The notes below the pieces were generated by a model, which searched no databases, was not told the DNA's origin, and saw nothing but the letters and a program-made list of their open reading frames with translations. From contig CAZMOZ010000014.1 in the NCBI GenBank assembly GCA_964568145.1, positions 1 to 64,000 on the forward strand: a DNA stretch of 64,000 nucleotides, written 5' to 3'. Each line of letters opens with the position of its first letter. Position 1 is the stretch's first letter. Below are positions 1 through 8,808 of this stretch, one piece after another. Source of the DNA: DSVZ01 sp964568145. GTDB lineage: Bacteria; Verrucomicrobiota; Verrucomicrobiia; Limisphaerales; J093. The position numbers and the translations under genes are program-made.

Positions 1-1925
1 TTGAAGATGCCGACGAAGTCTTCCTTCTGGTAGGGCAGCAGCTTGGCGAGCGCGGTTTTGCGGGCCTCGACGTTGTCGGCGAGGATCATCTCGCGCATGG
101 CGTCAATGCGGTTGCCCTCGAAGAACATGTGCTCGGTGCGGGTGAGGCCGATGCCCGTGGCGCCGAAGGCGATGGCGTTTTCGGTCTGCTCGGGGGTGTC
201 GGCGTTGGTGCGGACCTGGAGCCGGGTGACCTTGGCGCACCAATCCATGAGCGTCTTGAACATCCCGTAGGTCTCGCTCTTCTTGCCGTCGAGGGATTTC
301 TCGATGAGCACCTGGACGATCTCGGACGCGGCGGTCGGAATCTGGCCGGCATACACATTGCCGACGGTGCCGTTGATGGAAAGGAAGTCGCCTTCCTTGA
401 ACGTCTGGCCGCCGGCGGTGACGGTCTTGGCGTTGTAATCAATCTGCAACGCCGCCGCGCCGCACACGCAAACTTTGCCCATCTGCCGGGCCACGAGCGC
501 GGCGTGCGAGCTGACGCCACCTTTCGCGGTCAGGATGCCCTCGGAAGCGATCATGCCGCGGAGATCTTCAGGTGAAGTTTCATTGCGGACGAGCAGCACC
601 TTCTCGCCCTTGGCGGCGGCCTGATCGGCGCGGTCGGCATTCAAATACAGCTTGCCGCAGGCAGCGCCCGGGCCGGCCGGAAGACCGGTGGCGATGACCT
701 TCGCGGCCTTCTCAGCCTTCGCTTCAAAGATCGGCGCGAGGAGTTGGTCGAGCTGGTCGGCCGGGTTGCGGCGGATGGCGGTCTTCCAGTCAATGAGCTT
801 CTCCTTGACCATGTCCATGGAGAACTTGAGCGCGGCGAAGGCGGTGCGTTTGCCGTTGCGGGTCTGGAGCATGAAGACCTTGCCGTCCTGGATGGTGAAC
901 TCGAAGTCCTGCACGTCCTTGAAGTGCTTCTCGAGGGTGGTGCGGATGTTGTCGAGTTCCTTGTAGGCGGCGGGCATTTCCTGGGCGAGCTGGGCGACGG
1001 GTTCGGGCGTGCGCACGCCGGCGACGACGTCTTCGCCCTGGGCGTTAATGAGGAATTCGCCGTAGAACTCCTTCACGCCGTTGGCGGGGTTGCGGGTGAA
1101 GGCGACACCGGAACCGGAGTTTTCGCCGGTGTTGCCATAGACCATGGCCTGCACGTTGACGGCGGTGCCCCACTCGGAGGGGATGTTGTATTTGCGGCGA
1201 TAGACAATGGCGCGGTCGTTCATCCAGGAACCGAACACGGCGCCCACCGCGCCCCAGAGTTGCTTCCACGGGTCTTGCGGGAATTCCTTGCCGCCGGTGC
1301 GTTCTTTGATGAGGGCCTGGAAACGCTTCACGAGTTCCTTCTGGTCGTCGGCGGTGAGCTTGGAGTCCTCGATGTCGCCGTGGTATTTCTCGTGCTTGTA
1401 GCCGTGGATGACGACTTCAAACGGCTCGTGGTCTTCCCCGGCGCGCTTTTGGACGCCCATGACGACGTCGCCATACATCTGGACGAAGCGGCGGTAACAG
1501 TCCCAGGCGAAGCGCTCGTTGTTGGTGGCCTTGAACAGGGCCAGGACGGTCTGGTCGTTGAGGCCGAGGTTGAGGATCGTGTCCATCATGCCGGGCATCG
1601 AGTCGCGCGCGCCGGAGCGGACGGAGACGAGCAGGGGCATGGCCGTCTGGTCACCGAACTTGGTGCCCATGATTTTCTCGATGAAGGCGACGCCGGCCTT
1701 GACCTGGGCGTCGAGTTCCTTGGGGTAGGTCTTCTTGTGCTGGTAGTAGTAGGTGCAGACCTCGGTGGTGATGGTAAATCCCGGGGGCACGGGCAATCCG
1801 ATGCGGGACATTTCGGCAAGGTTGGCGCCTTTGCCGCCGAGGAGGGGTTTCATGGAGCCGTCGCCATCGGCTTTCTTGTTACCAAAGAGGTAAACGTATT
1901 TCGGTGCTTTCGTTGCCTTAGCCAT
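1..1925 (-). CDS. ppdK: Pyruvate, phosphate dikinase (3' end outside window)
   Basis: Interconverts pyruvate + ATP + Pi and phosphoenolpyruvate + AMP + PPi in the cytosol, linking glycolysis and gluconeogenesis. The ATG at 1925 opens a frame beginning MAKATKAPKYVYLFG, and about 641 codons are visible of the roughly 900 usual for the family. The N-terminal ATP-grasp nucleotide-binding part (GGKGANLAEM near residue 30, SVRSGARDSMPGMMDT near 105) is followed by the phosphohistidine domain with the catalytic motif GGVSSHAALVARQMG; the His codon is at about 504-506 (residue ~474). The start of the PEP/pyruvate TIM barrel (GIGLTRTEHMFFE) follows. Only the C-terminal third is missing, cut by the window edge. 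It lies 182 bp downstream of the giant coiled-coil gene on the same strand, and no co-regulation is evident. Confidence 0.97.
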   Translation of the reverse strand, partial: MAKATKAPKYVYLFGNKKADGDGSMKPLLGGKGANLAEMSRIGLPVPPGFTITTEVCTYYYQHKKTYPKELDAQVKAGVAFIEKIMGTKFGDQTAMPLLVSVRSGARDSMPGMMDTILNLGLNDQTVLALFKATNNERFAWDCYRRFVQMYGDVVMGVQKRAGEDHEPFEVVIHGYKHEKYHGDIEDSKLTADDQKELVKRFQALIKERTGGKEFPQDPWKQLWGAVGAVFGSWMNDRAIVYRRKYNIPSEWGTAVNVQAMVYGNTGENSGSGVAFTRNPANGVKEFYGEFLINAQGEDVVAGVRTPEPVAQLAQEMPAAYKELDNIRTTLEKHFKDVQDFEFTIQDGKVFMLQTRNGKRTAFAALKFSMDMVKEKLIDWKTAIRRNPADQLDQLLAPIFEAKAEKAAKVIATGLPAGPGAACGKLYLNADRADQAAAKGEKVLLVRNETSPEDLRGMIASEGILTAKGGVSSHAALVARQMGKVCVCGAAALQIDYNAKTVTAGGQTFKEGDFLSINGTVGNVYAGQIPTAASEIVQVLIEKSLDGKKSETYGMFKTLMDWCAKVTRLQVRTNADTPEQTENAIAFGATGIGLTRTEHMFFEGNRIDAMREMILADNVEARKTALAKLLPYQKEDFVGIF

Positions 1926-2107
1926 AAACGTGGTTCGTGTTCTTGGACCGCGCGGTTCGCTCATGGAACCGCCCGGAAGCCGCAACTCAACCTAATGCGT
2001 GGCGAGGGGTCAATGATTGAGTTGCCCGTTTCGGGGACAAAATCCGGTCAGCCGCTCCACCGCCGGCCGGGCACGGACGCCCGCGGGTTTGCTGGCGTGG
2101 TCGGCCG

Positions 2108-5100
2108 TCACCAGCCCGAGGTCCGCGCGCCGGAACCGGAGCCAAAGCTGGAAGTCCGCGCGCCCGAACCGGATGCGCCCCAGGACGATCCGCCGAAGGA
2201 CCGCCCGCCGCCGCCGACCCCACCGCCCAAGCCGCCACCCCACGAAGCCGCCCGGCGTAACTGCCGCGCGGCTTCTTCCGCCTGGCGCCGACGCCGCTCG
2301 CGCTCCCGCCGGGCGTGTTCCTCCACTTGGCGCCGGTGCAATTCCGCCTCGGCGGCGGCGAGGGCCGCCTCCGCCATGCGCCGCGCGCTCTCTGCCAGGC
2401 TCCGCGCCCGGTCGTATTCGCCGCGTTGCAGCCAGGCGCGGGCCTCGTCGAGCGCCTCGCTGCCGGGCGATCCCGCGATCAACACCCCCAGACCGCCGGT
2501 CCAGCCGCCCGCCCGGCGCACCGCGGCGGCGGCCGTGCTCAACATGCCCAGCGCGGCGTCGGCCCGGGCGATCTCGCCGCGCAAGGTGGCCGTGACGGCG
2601 GCCGCCCGGCCGCAGATGCGATCGGCCTCCGCGTCCACCGCGTTCCAGTCCGCGTGGGGCCGGGACAGCGCCGCTTCGACCGTCCTGGCGGCGGCGACCA
2701 ACGTGTCGAGTTCCTGCAACGCCGCCTGCGCCGCCGCGCTTCTCGGGACTTCGCGGGAACGTGCGTCGCGGGCCGCCTGCTGGGCCTGGCCCCACTGCGC
2801 CGCCGCCGCGCGCACGCTGCGTTGCGCTTCTTCAAACACGTCGCGGTCGCAGCGCGCGCGATCCGCGGCGGCGGCGAACGCGGCGGCCACTGCCTCCAAC
2901 TCCTCGGCCATGGCGAACGGATTGCCGTCCGCGGCGGCCACCGCCGGCCGCAACGCCTCCAGCCGTTGTTGCGCCGCGAAGATTGCTTCGCGGGTCGGTT
3001 GCATGGTCGCGGCCGCATTCGCCAGCGCCAGCACCGCGTTCGCCTGGGTCTCCACCTGGGCGAACCGGGCGCGGTTGGCGGCCCCGGTTTTCCGCAGGCG
3101 CTCGCGCTTCTCGGCGATTTCCATGAGGCGCACCGCCGCAATTTCCTGCGCGGCCTTCACGCGCTCCCAAAGCTGCGCGGCCTCCAGCAACCGCGCCTCG
3201 CCCAACGCGCGCTCCGCTTCGGACAGCCACGACGCCGCGTCGTCCAGGGCGCGCTGCGCTTCGGCGGGATTGTCCGCCACCGTGCCGTTCGCCTGCGGAT
3301 GCTCCGCATCGCCCGCGCCCAGCGACAGCACCTCCAGCGTGTAACCAGCCACGATCTCGTCCAGAATCCGTTGGTGCTCCGGCAGGCTGGCGGCCAGCCG
3401 CGCCGTCTCCCGCCGCAGCGTCCGCACGCTCTCTTCGCGGCTGGCGAGCACGTTGCGTGACGCGGCCACGATGCCCTGAGCCTCGCCGGTGAGCCATGCC
3501 ACGGCGTTCAAGGCGTTTTCCGCTGACGCCACGTCGCCGCGGTCCAGTCCGGCCCGCGCGTCCCGCCATTGCGCCTCCGCTAGCGCGAGCGCATCGGACG
3601 GATCGTGCCCGGCTTCGCGCAAGGTGCGCTCCGGGTCCAGCCCCAGCGCCTTGCCGAACTCGGCCCGCGCGGCGGCCACCGCGGTCCTGGCCTCGTTCAG
3701 CAGGCTCAACGATTCTTCGCGCCGGCGCGTGTTGACCTCCGCCGCCCTGGTCGCGGTGGCCAGCAAGGCGCGCCAGTCTTCCGTCAACCTGGCAATCTCC
3801 GCGGCGACGCTTTGCTCAACCGCGCGTTCGCCCAGGCGCTCGCCTTCGGCCGCCAGGGCCTCGATCCGGGCGAAAACCCAGTCCGTGTTGACCTCGCCGG
3901 CCCGCAAAGCTTCCGCGTGCCGCGTCAACGCGGGCAGGAACTCGCGCCGGGCCTCGAGTGTCAGCCGCGTCAACGTGGCGGCTTCGCTGGTCAGGCGTTT
4001 TGTTGTTTCGCCGTGCCCGGCCTGCGCGCCCACCGGATCGTTCGCGGCGCGCTTGAGCAATTCCGCCAGTTCGGTCGCGGCGCGGGGCAGCAGGCGCGTG
4101 GCCACGCGGTCCAGTCGCAACGTCGCGGGACCTTCGGCCGGCGCCGCCAGTTCAGCCAGCGCGGCGGATGCGGCGTCGTGGTCGCGCTGGGCCTGCTCGG
4201 CCAGCGCCGTGACTTCCGGCGCGGAGGACTCGATGCGGTCCAGGCTCGCGAGCGCGCGGGCGGCGCGTTCGTTGAAGGCGGCCAGCAAGGCCTCGAACGT
4301 CATCGCGAACGGCTGGTAGGCGTGCACGCCGCCCAACAGGCGGTCGCGCTCGGTGCGCGCGCCGCGGACGATCAGCTCGAGGCCTTCGTCGGGGCGGAAG
4401 GCGATCGGCTCGTCGCGCAGCAGGCGCAGCACGCGCAAGTAGCGGCGGCGGCTGAAGCGGTTGCCCAGCCGCGCGCCCGCGGACTTCGGCTGCAGCAAGG
4501 CCTCGGCGTCGGCGAGCACGCGGTCCACGCAGGCGGACATGATGAAAAGCTGGTCCACGTCCTGGATGGCCTGCTGGCTGAGCCGGAGCGTCTCACCGGC
4601 GTAGCGGCGGGCGGCGTCCTGGCTGGTGACGCCCACCACCGCCGCGCGCCGGTCCAGCAGGGCGAACAGCGCGTCGGTTTTCTCGCGCAGGGCTTTGCTG
4701 ACGTTCGCGAACAGCGCCTCCGCCTCGTGCCTCACTTTCAGGCGACGACGGTTCAGCGCCAGGCCGATCAAGCCCAGCACCGCGCAGGCGCCGCTGGCGG
4801 CGAACACGCCGGACAGTGTCGCCGCCCGCGCCATGCGTTCCGCAAAGGCGACGGCTTCCGCGGCGCTTTGAAGGGCCTGCGCCGTGGCGGCGAGGTGACC
4901 CGCGTAAGCCGAGTCGCCGCGGGCATGTTCGGCGCGGGCCGTCTTGAGATTGTCGGCCGCGGCTGCCAGCGCCCGCCGCGCCGCGTCAGCCCGCCGGTGC
5001 TGCGCCAGTTCCTGGTGGCGCCCGCCGAGTTCCTCGAGGCGCGCGGCGTCCGCGCCATGCTGGTCCTGCGCCCGCAACACCGCCGCCGTGGCGGGAGCCA

Positions 5101-5971
5101 GCTCGCCCGCCAGTTGCCAGGCCGCCGCGGGGTCGCCGCTGGTGAGCAAACGCCGCGCTTCCGCCAAGCGGCTCCTGAAGCCGGCCAGGTCCGGCAGGGC
5201 CAGATCACCGGTCATGCCCGGCCGGGCGCGCGTAAATTCGGCGGTGCGTTGTTCGAGCGTGTCCACGCTGGCGGCGGCGGACTGCACCGCCGCTTCCGCC
5301 TCCGCTTGCAGCCGGGCGCGTGTCGCCTCGGCCTCGGCGGCCTTGCGGGCCACTTCCTGCTTTTCGGCTTCGATGCGGGTGGTGAGCCGGCTCTCGATGA
5401 ACTGGATCGTGTCCTTGACCGCGTCGGCGATGCGGCCGCCGTTGCGCATGGCGGCGATGGCGGAGGCGTCGAGGTTGCCGATCCAGTTCTCCTCGCCCAG
5501 CCCGTGCCGGTCCTGGGCATCGGAGCCGTAGTACGAGAAGCGCCGGTCTTTGAGGAACAGCGCGAAGAAGCAGGCGTTGCGCTCGCCGGTGCGGGGGTCC
5601 ACCGACAGGCCGAACGGGGTCTGGCTCATCAGGCCCTTGCCGAGCGCGTGGTTCACGGCTTCGATGCCCGTGAACGACTGGCCTTCCGCGTCGGTGTACC
5701 GCTCGCCGGCGGCGCTCTCCAGCAACACCACCACCCAGTTGGTCGCGTGCGTGTCCAGCCATTGCTCCAGCGCGGACAAGGTGCCGGCGCTCAGGCCGAG
5801 GTTGCCCTTCACGTAAAGGCGCTGATGCGGCTGCCACGCGCGCACGACCTCCGCGCCGGCGGACACGATCAAAGCGTCCGGCGAGGCTGCGGCAGGCGTT
5901 TCCGCGGCCAGGGTGGCGACGGCGAGCAGGCTGCAGCCCAGCGCGGGGGAGAGTCTCGACGACTTCTTCAT
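2108..5971 (-). CDS. Giant TPM/YgcG-like membrane coiled-coil protein
   Basis: A 1287-residue protein of unknown function. The ATG at 5971 starts a convincing signal peptide (MKKSSRLSPALGCSLLAVA); an in-frame TTG at 6007 would add 12 unlikely residues. Residues ~30-190 look like a TPM-type extracytoplasmic domain (LYVKGNLGL, alpha/beta pattern). A long Ala/Glu/Arg-rich coiled coil follows, then one hydrophobic segment near residues 394-415 (VFAASGACAVLGLIGLAL). About 800 further residues are helical, with repeated Ala-Glu-Ala-Arg heptad-like stretches. The tail is Gly/Ser-rich (GGGLGGGVGGGGRSFGG, ending ARTSGW), like the C-termini of YgcG/TPM family proteins. The family assignment rests on architecture only, so it is moderate; secretion and membrane anchoring are better supported. 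Confidence 0.75.
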   Translation of the reverse strand: MKKSSRLSPALGCSLLAVATLAAETPAAASPDALIVSAGAEVVRAWQPHQRLYVKGNLGLSAGTLSALEQWLDTHATNWVVVLLESAAGERYTDAEGQSFTGIEAVNHALGKGLMSQTPFGLSVDPRTGERNACFFALFLKDRRFSYYGSDAQDRHGLGEENWIGNLDASAIAAMRNGGRIADAVKDTIQFIESRLTTRIEAEKQEVARKAAEAEATRARLQAEAEAAVQSAAASVDTLEQRTAEFTRARPGMTGDLALPDLAGFRSRLAEARRLLTSGDPAAAWQLAGELAPATAAVLRAQDQHGADAARLEELGGRHQELAQHRRADAARRALAAAADNLKTARAEHARGDSAYAGHLAATAQALQSAAEAVAFAERMARAATLSGVFAASGACAVLGLIGLALNRRRLKVRHEAEALFANVSKALREKTDALFALLDRRAAVVGVTSQDAARRYAGETLRLSQQAIQDVDQLFIMSACVDRVLADAEALLQPKSAGARLGNRFSRRRYLRVLRLLRDEPIAFRPDEGLELIVRGARTERDRLLGGVHAYQPFAMTFEALLAAFNERAARALASLDRIESSAPEVTALAEQAQRDHDAASAALAELAAPAEGPATLRLDRVATRLLPRAATELAELLKRAANDPVGAQAGHGETTKRLTSEAATLTRLTLEARREFLPALTRHAEALRAGEVNTDWVFARIEALAAEGERLGERAVEQSVAAEIARLTEDWRALLATATRAAEVNTRRREESLSLLNEARTAVAAARAEFGKALGLDPERTLREAGHDPSDALALAEAQWRDARAGLDRGDVASAENALNAVAWLTGEAQGIVAASRNVLASREESVRTLRRETARLAASLPEHQRILDEIVAGYTLEVLSLGAGDAEHPQANGTVADNPAEAQRALDDAASWLSEAERALGEARLLEAAQLWERVKAAQEIAAVRLMEIAEKRERLRKTGAANRARFAQVETQANAVLALANAAATMQPTREAIFAAQQRLEALRPAVAAADGNPFAMAEELEAVAAAFAAAADRARCDRDVFEEAQRSVRAAAAQWGQAQQAARDARSREVPRSAAAQAALQELDTLVAAARTVEAALSRPHADWNAVDAEADRICGRAAAVTATLRGEIARADAALGMLSTAAAAVRRAGGWTGGLGVLIAGSPGSEALDEARAWLQRGEYDRARSLAESARRMAEAALAAAEAELHRRQVEEHARRERERRRRQAEEAARQLRRAASWGGGLGGGVGGGGRSFGGSSWGASGSGARTSSFGSGSGARTSGW

Positions 5972-6070
5972 GGCGGGAGTTATCGCGTGCTTGGACGCTC
6001 CTGACAATTACACCCCGGCCGGGACTTTGGAGGGATTTCTTTTGCCGGCTCAGCCGGAGCATTTCGCGCG

Positions 6071-6222
6071 AACCACGAATGGACGCGAAGGAACACCAAT
6101 GGAAGGAGGCGTGGGCGCGATCCGGGCGAAGTGTTCAAGAAGGCGTTTACCTGGACGCGGGTCTTGCGGAAACCAACCACACCGGGTCAGGCATTCGTGT
6201 CCGTTGGTGTGCATTCGTGGTT
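6071..6222. repeat. Inverted repeat made of 'ACCACGAATG' units
   Basis: Imperfect 31-32 bp inverted repeats, 6071-6102 (AACCACGAATGGACGCGAAG...) and 6192-6222 (reverse complement begins AACCACGAATGCACACCAAC), enclose about 90 bp in the non-coding gap between the two minus-strand genes. The arms are built from degenerate 'ACGAATG/ACACCAA' units. The structure resembles a small MITE-like or decayed palindromic element. No coding capacity is seen. Confidence 0.6.
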
Positions 6223-6240
6223 GTCAACAGTCCGCCCGAC

Positions 6241-7104
6241 TCAAGGTACGGTCAGCAGTTCGGGGCGCAGCCGCGCCACGTTGGCCCGGGGCAGGCGCAG
6301 ATCGAGCGTGCCGGCCAGCGGCCGCTCCGCCGCCACGTGGCCGTCGCAGAACACGATGTTGGCCAGGCCGTCGTGACGGAAGTGCGCCGTCGGCTCGTAG
6401 GCGGAGATGTAGTAAAATTCCTCGAGCAGCGGATGCTCGGGCGATGCGGGTGGCTGGAAGGTGTTGACCTGTGCCGCGTCGGTCAGGAAGGCGGTCTGCG
6501 CCGGCTGGGGCAGGCGATGGACATTCACGACCGGCTGCCCGGCGGGCGCGGAGAGGTGGAGGTTGTAGCCGTAGCCGTAGGCCGCGCCGGTGGCCTTGAG
6601 CTTGAAGCCGGCCGCGGCGTAATTCAACGCCGGGCACACCGCCACGCCGCGGTCGCCCAGGTAAGGATGCAACGCGCCGGCGGCGGGATCGAAGCGCCGC
6701 GCGCCCTCCGCGCCGCGCTCCAGCCAGCCGAACCAGTACACGTCGCCGCCGTTGGTGAACGCGCCCCGGTAGCGGAACGCGCCGCCGGCGTGATCGTCCC
6801 AGTACAACTGCGCGGCGAGACCGAGTTGCTGGAGGTTGGCCACGCAGCGAATCCGCCGCGCCGCCGCCTGGCTGCGGGCCAGCGCGGGCAGCAACACCGC
6901 CGCGAGCAGGCCGATGACGGCCACCACCACGAGCAACTCGACCAGCGAAAAGGCGCGGCGGGCGCGGAGACGTGGTTTCAACCCCCTGACCGCATCTGGC
7001 CGGGGAGCGCGCGCGCCCGGCACAGGCCGGGTGGGCCCGCCGATCCCGCCTTTCGGGCTCAACAGCCCGGCCAGTTCAGACGGCGCTGGTGAAGAAGTGC
7101 CCAT
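6241..7104 (-). CDS. Type II secretion-like pseudopilin with H-X9-DG domain
   Basis: A 287-residue pseudopilin. The ATG at 7104 is preferred over upstream in-frame starts because those would overlap the preceding gene. About 50 residues of Pro/Arg-rich leader precede the prepilin cleavage/methylation motif RRAFSLVELLVVVAVIG; position -1 is Ala rather than the near-universal Gly. A hydrophobic helix and the LARSQAAARRIRCVANLQQLG helix follow. The C-terminus carries the processing-associated H-X9-DG motif (HDGLANIVFCDGH near residue 243). This family is greatly expanded in Verrucomicrobia, Planctomycetes and Lentisphaerae. The start lies 17 bp after the stop of the upstream secreted-protein gene, so the two are probably one transcript under the cobalamin riboswitch. 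The substrate or partner is unknown. Confidence 0.88.
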   Translation of the reverse strand: MGTSSPAPSELAGLLSPKGGIGGPTRPVPGARAPRPDAVRGLKPRLRARRAFSLVELLVVVAVIGLLAAVLLPALARSQAAARRIRCVANLQQLGLAAQLYWDDHAGGAFRYRGAFTNGGDVYWFGWLERGAEGARRFDPAAGALHPYLGDRGVAVCPALNYAAAGFKLKATGAAYGYGYNLHLSAPAGQPVVNVHRLPQPAQTAFLTDAAQVNTFQPPASPEHPLLEEFYYISAYEPTAHFRHDGLANIVFCDGHVAAERPLAGTLDLRLPRANVARLRPELLTVP

Positions 7105-7121
7105 TGCCCCGAGCGGCCGCT

Positions 7122-8105
7122 TCAACGTCGCGTAGCGCGCAGCCGGTAGAACGCCTGGGCTGCCGGCGGGCGCGGATCCGTCACGCTCTGGACGGCACCG
7201 GTGCCGGGCACGGATCCCGCGACTGCGGTCCAGGCGCGCAAGTCGTCGCTGGCTTCGAGCGTGTAGTCGAAGTCGGCCCGGCCGATGAAGGTGGCCCGCC
7301 ACGCGCCTTGCTCGAACGCGCCGCGGAATTCCTGGATGGCCGGCGGCGGCACCACCAGCCGGAGATCGTCCACCACGCCTTCCGCGCGGATCGAGCCGGC
7401 GAATTGCGGGTCCTGGCCCGCGTCGCTGTAGCTCATCACCGCCAGCGTATCGAGGCTGAAGTCGTCGAAGCGGTCCGCGAGCCGCACGTCCTGCAACGGT
7501 GTCAGGCTGTCGCCCGCCTGCATCGTGGCGCGGAGCCGGCGGTCTTCCGGTGTGAAGACCAGCCGGAAGCGGTATTCAACGCCGGTTTCGAGCGGCACCG
7601 GCGAGTTGAAACTGCTGGCCCATTGGTGCTGCTCGCTGATGAGGGTGGCCGCGACCGTGGCGCCGAAGCCCGAGTCTGGGAAGTAATCCCATTCCAGCAA
7701 ATTGGGCGAGTTGACGCCGGTGCCGCGCAGGAAATCCGGCCGCGTGGCCGTGGCGAAATTCAGCAGGCCCACCGCAGTCTCGAACGTGTACGGCTTGCCG
7801 GGCGTGGTGCCCAGTTGCACCGCGTCCAGCCGCACTGCGAAGCTGAGCTCGAACTCGTCCGCCTGGCGCAAGACCCGGCCGAGCGGGAGGTAAAAGTAGC
7901 TGTTCGATTTCGACGAATCCCACGTGACCGCCAGCCGCCCGGCCTCCGCGTCCCAGCGAAACAAGGCGGCTTCGCCGAACGTCCGCCAGCCGCGCGCCGC
8001 CGGATCGCCGGCGAAGTCTTCGTTCACCGTCAGCCCCGCGGCGCAGAGCCGGCCCGAGGCGAGCCAGCCGGCCGCCATCCACACCCACGCATTCACACCA
8101 CGCAT
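7122..8105 (-). CDS. Secreted beta-rich surface protein, riboswitch-controlled
   Basis: A 327-residue exported protein of unknown function. The ATG at 8105 is chosen because an AAAAGGACAGGT ribosome-binding region lies immediately upstream and a signal peptide follows (MRGVNAWVWMAAGWLASGRLCAAG). The body is predicted beta-rich, with a concanavalin/LamG-like feel (DEFELSFAVRLDAVQLG, EYRFRLVFTPEDRRLRATM). The last ~60 residues (FDYTLEASDDLRAWTAVAG to AQAFYRLRATRR) match the short Fn3-like tail that recurs on secreted verrucomicrobial proteins, including the protein ending at 60606. It is first in a two-gene unit with the pseudopilin and lies about 290 bp downstream of the cobalamin riboswitch. 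A role in cobalamin or corrinoid capture is suggested only by that regulation. Confidence 0.8.
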   Translation of the reverse strand: MRGVNAWVWMAAGWLASGRLCAAGLTVNEDFAGDPAARGWRTFGEAALFRWDAEAGRLAVTWDSSKSNSYFYLPLGRVLRQADEFELSFAVRLDAVQLGTTPGKPYTFETAVGLLNFATATRPDFLRGTGVNSPNLLEWDYFPDSGFGATVAATLISEQHQWASSFNSPVPLETGVEYRFRLVFTPEDRRLRATMQAGDSLTPLQDVRLADRFDDFSLDTLAVMSYSDAGQDPQFAGSIRAEGVVDDLRLVVPPPAIQEFRGAFEQGAWRATFIGRADFDYTLEASDDLRAWTAVAGSVPGTGAVQSVTDPRPPAAQAFYRLRATRR

Positions 8106-8395
8106 ACCTGTCCTTTTCCGATCTGGCCGACGAGGCGGGCATGGGCGACTGACCCGCCCGCAACCCGGCGACCGTTGTTGCGGTTGCGAGACCAGCGCGG
8201 TGGAGGCGGCGCCGCCCGGCGCGGAAGTCCGAAAGCAAAACGCCTTCATCCACCGCCAAATCGGAGAATGAAGGCATCCGGCGATCCTGCCCGAAAACGG
8301 TTCGGGCAACTGGCCTCATCCTTCTCTTGGCGGAGAAGTTGGCCGCCACGCACCCGTCTGCGGAGGCTTGGCGACCCGACGAGCCCGGCCCGGGC
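8106..8395 (-). promoter_or_regulatory. Untranslated leader between riboswitch and gene, with hairpin
   Basis: About 290 bases with no convincing gene separate the riboswitch from the ATG at 8105. A perfect 8-bp stem, TGCCCGAA/TTCGGGCA at 8288-8295 and 8301-8308 with a 5-base loop, is the clearest element. It has no following U-run on the minus strand, so it is not an obvious intrinsic terminator; it could be part of the expression platform. The ribosome-binding region sits at the 8105 end. Confidence 0.5.
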
Positions 8396-8526
8396 GGTAT
8401 CCTGACTCAGGGCATCAAGCCTTGCTCCTGCCTTCCCGGAGCTTTCGCGTCCAGTGGCGGTCGGAGTTCGTAGCCCTTCACAGTGGCGCAACCGTCCTCG
8501 ATTCACACGAGGTTCCCAGGGCCCCA
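8396..8526 (-). promoter_or_regulatory. Cobalamin (B12) riboswitch
   Basis: Read on the minus strand from 8526 to 8396, the conserved blocks appear in order: GGGAACCTCGTGTGAATCG, then GCGCCACTGTGA, then CCGCCACTGGACGCGAAAGC, then CCGGGAAGGCAGGAGC, and finally the exact B12 box AGTCAGGATACC at 8407-8396. Order and spacing fit the adenosylcobalamin aptamer class. The aptamer faces the secreted-protein/pseudopilin pair. The roughly 280 bases between it and pdxH hold small GC-rich hairpins (for example around 8540-8560) but no gene I can support. Confidence 0.95.
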
Positions 8527-8808
8527 GACCGGGGTCAGACAGCGGCGCAAGGCCGCTGCGTTCAGCCCGGACGGCGAAGTTGATCCGGCGGGGGCGACCC
8601 CGCCCGAGGCGCTTCGCAATCCGGAATCAAAGAACCGGCTGCGTCTTAGACCCGGGGTGCCGTGCTGCCAAGCAAAATGTGGGTTGGCAAGCCGGCCGGG
8701 TGCGCCTCAGTTATGTGCACGCGTGGGGAGTGGCCGGCGCGTGGCGGTAGCGGCAGTCATCCCTGGCTGCCACCCGGAACCCGGGTGGGAAGACACCGGC
8801 CTGGCAGC

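Noticed and set aside
744..3344. Long plus-strand frame opposite ppdK and the coiled-coil gene
   Set aside because: It crosses two genes and their intergenic gap and reads as low-complexity Gly/Val/Asp then Ala/Arg/Ser; no start site or domain.
8288..8308. Intrinsic terminator in the riboswitch leader
   Set aside because: The stem is perfect but no U-run follows on the minus strand; kept only as a possible expression-platform hairpin.
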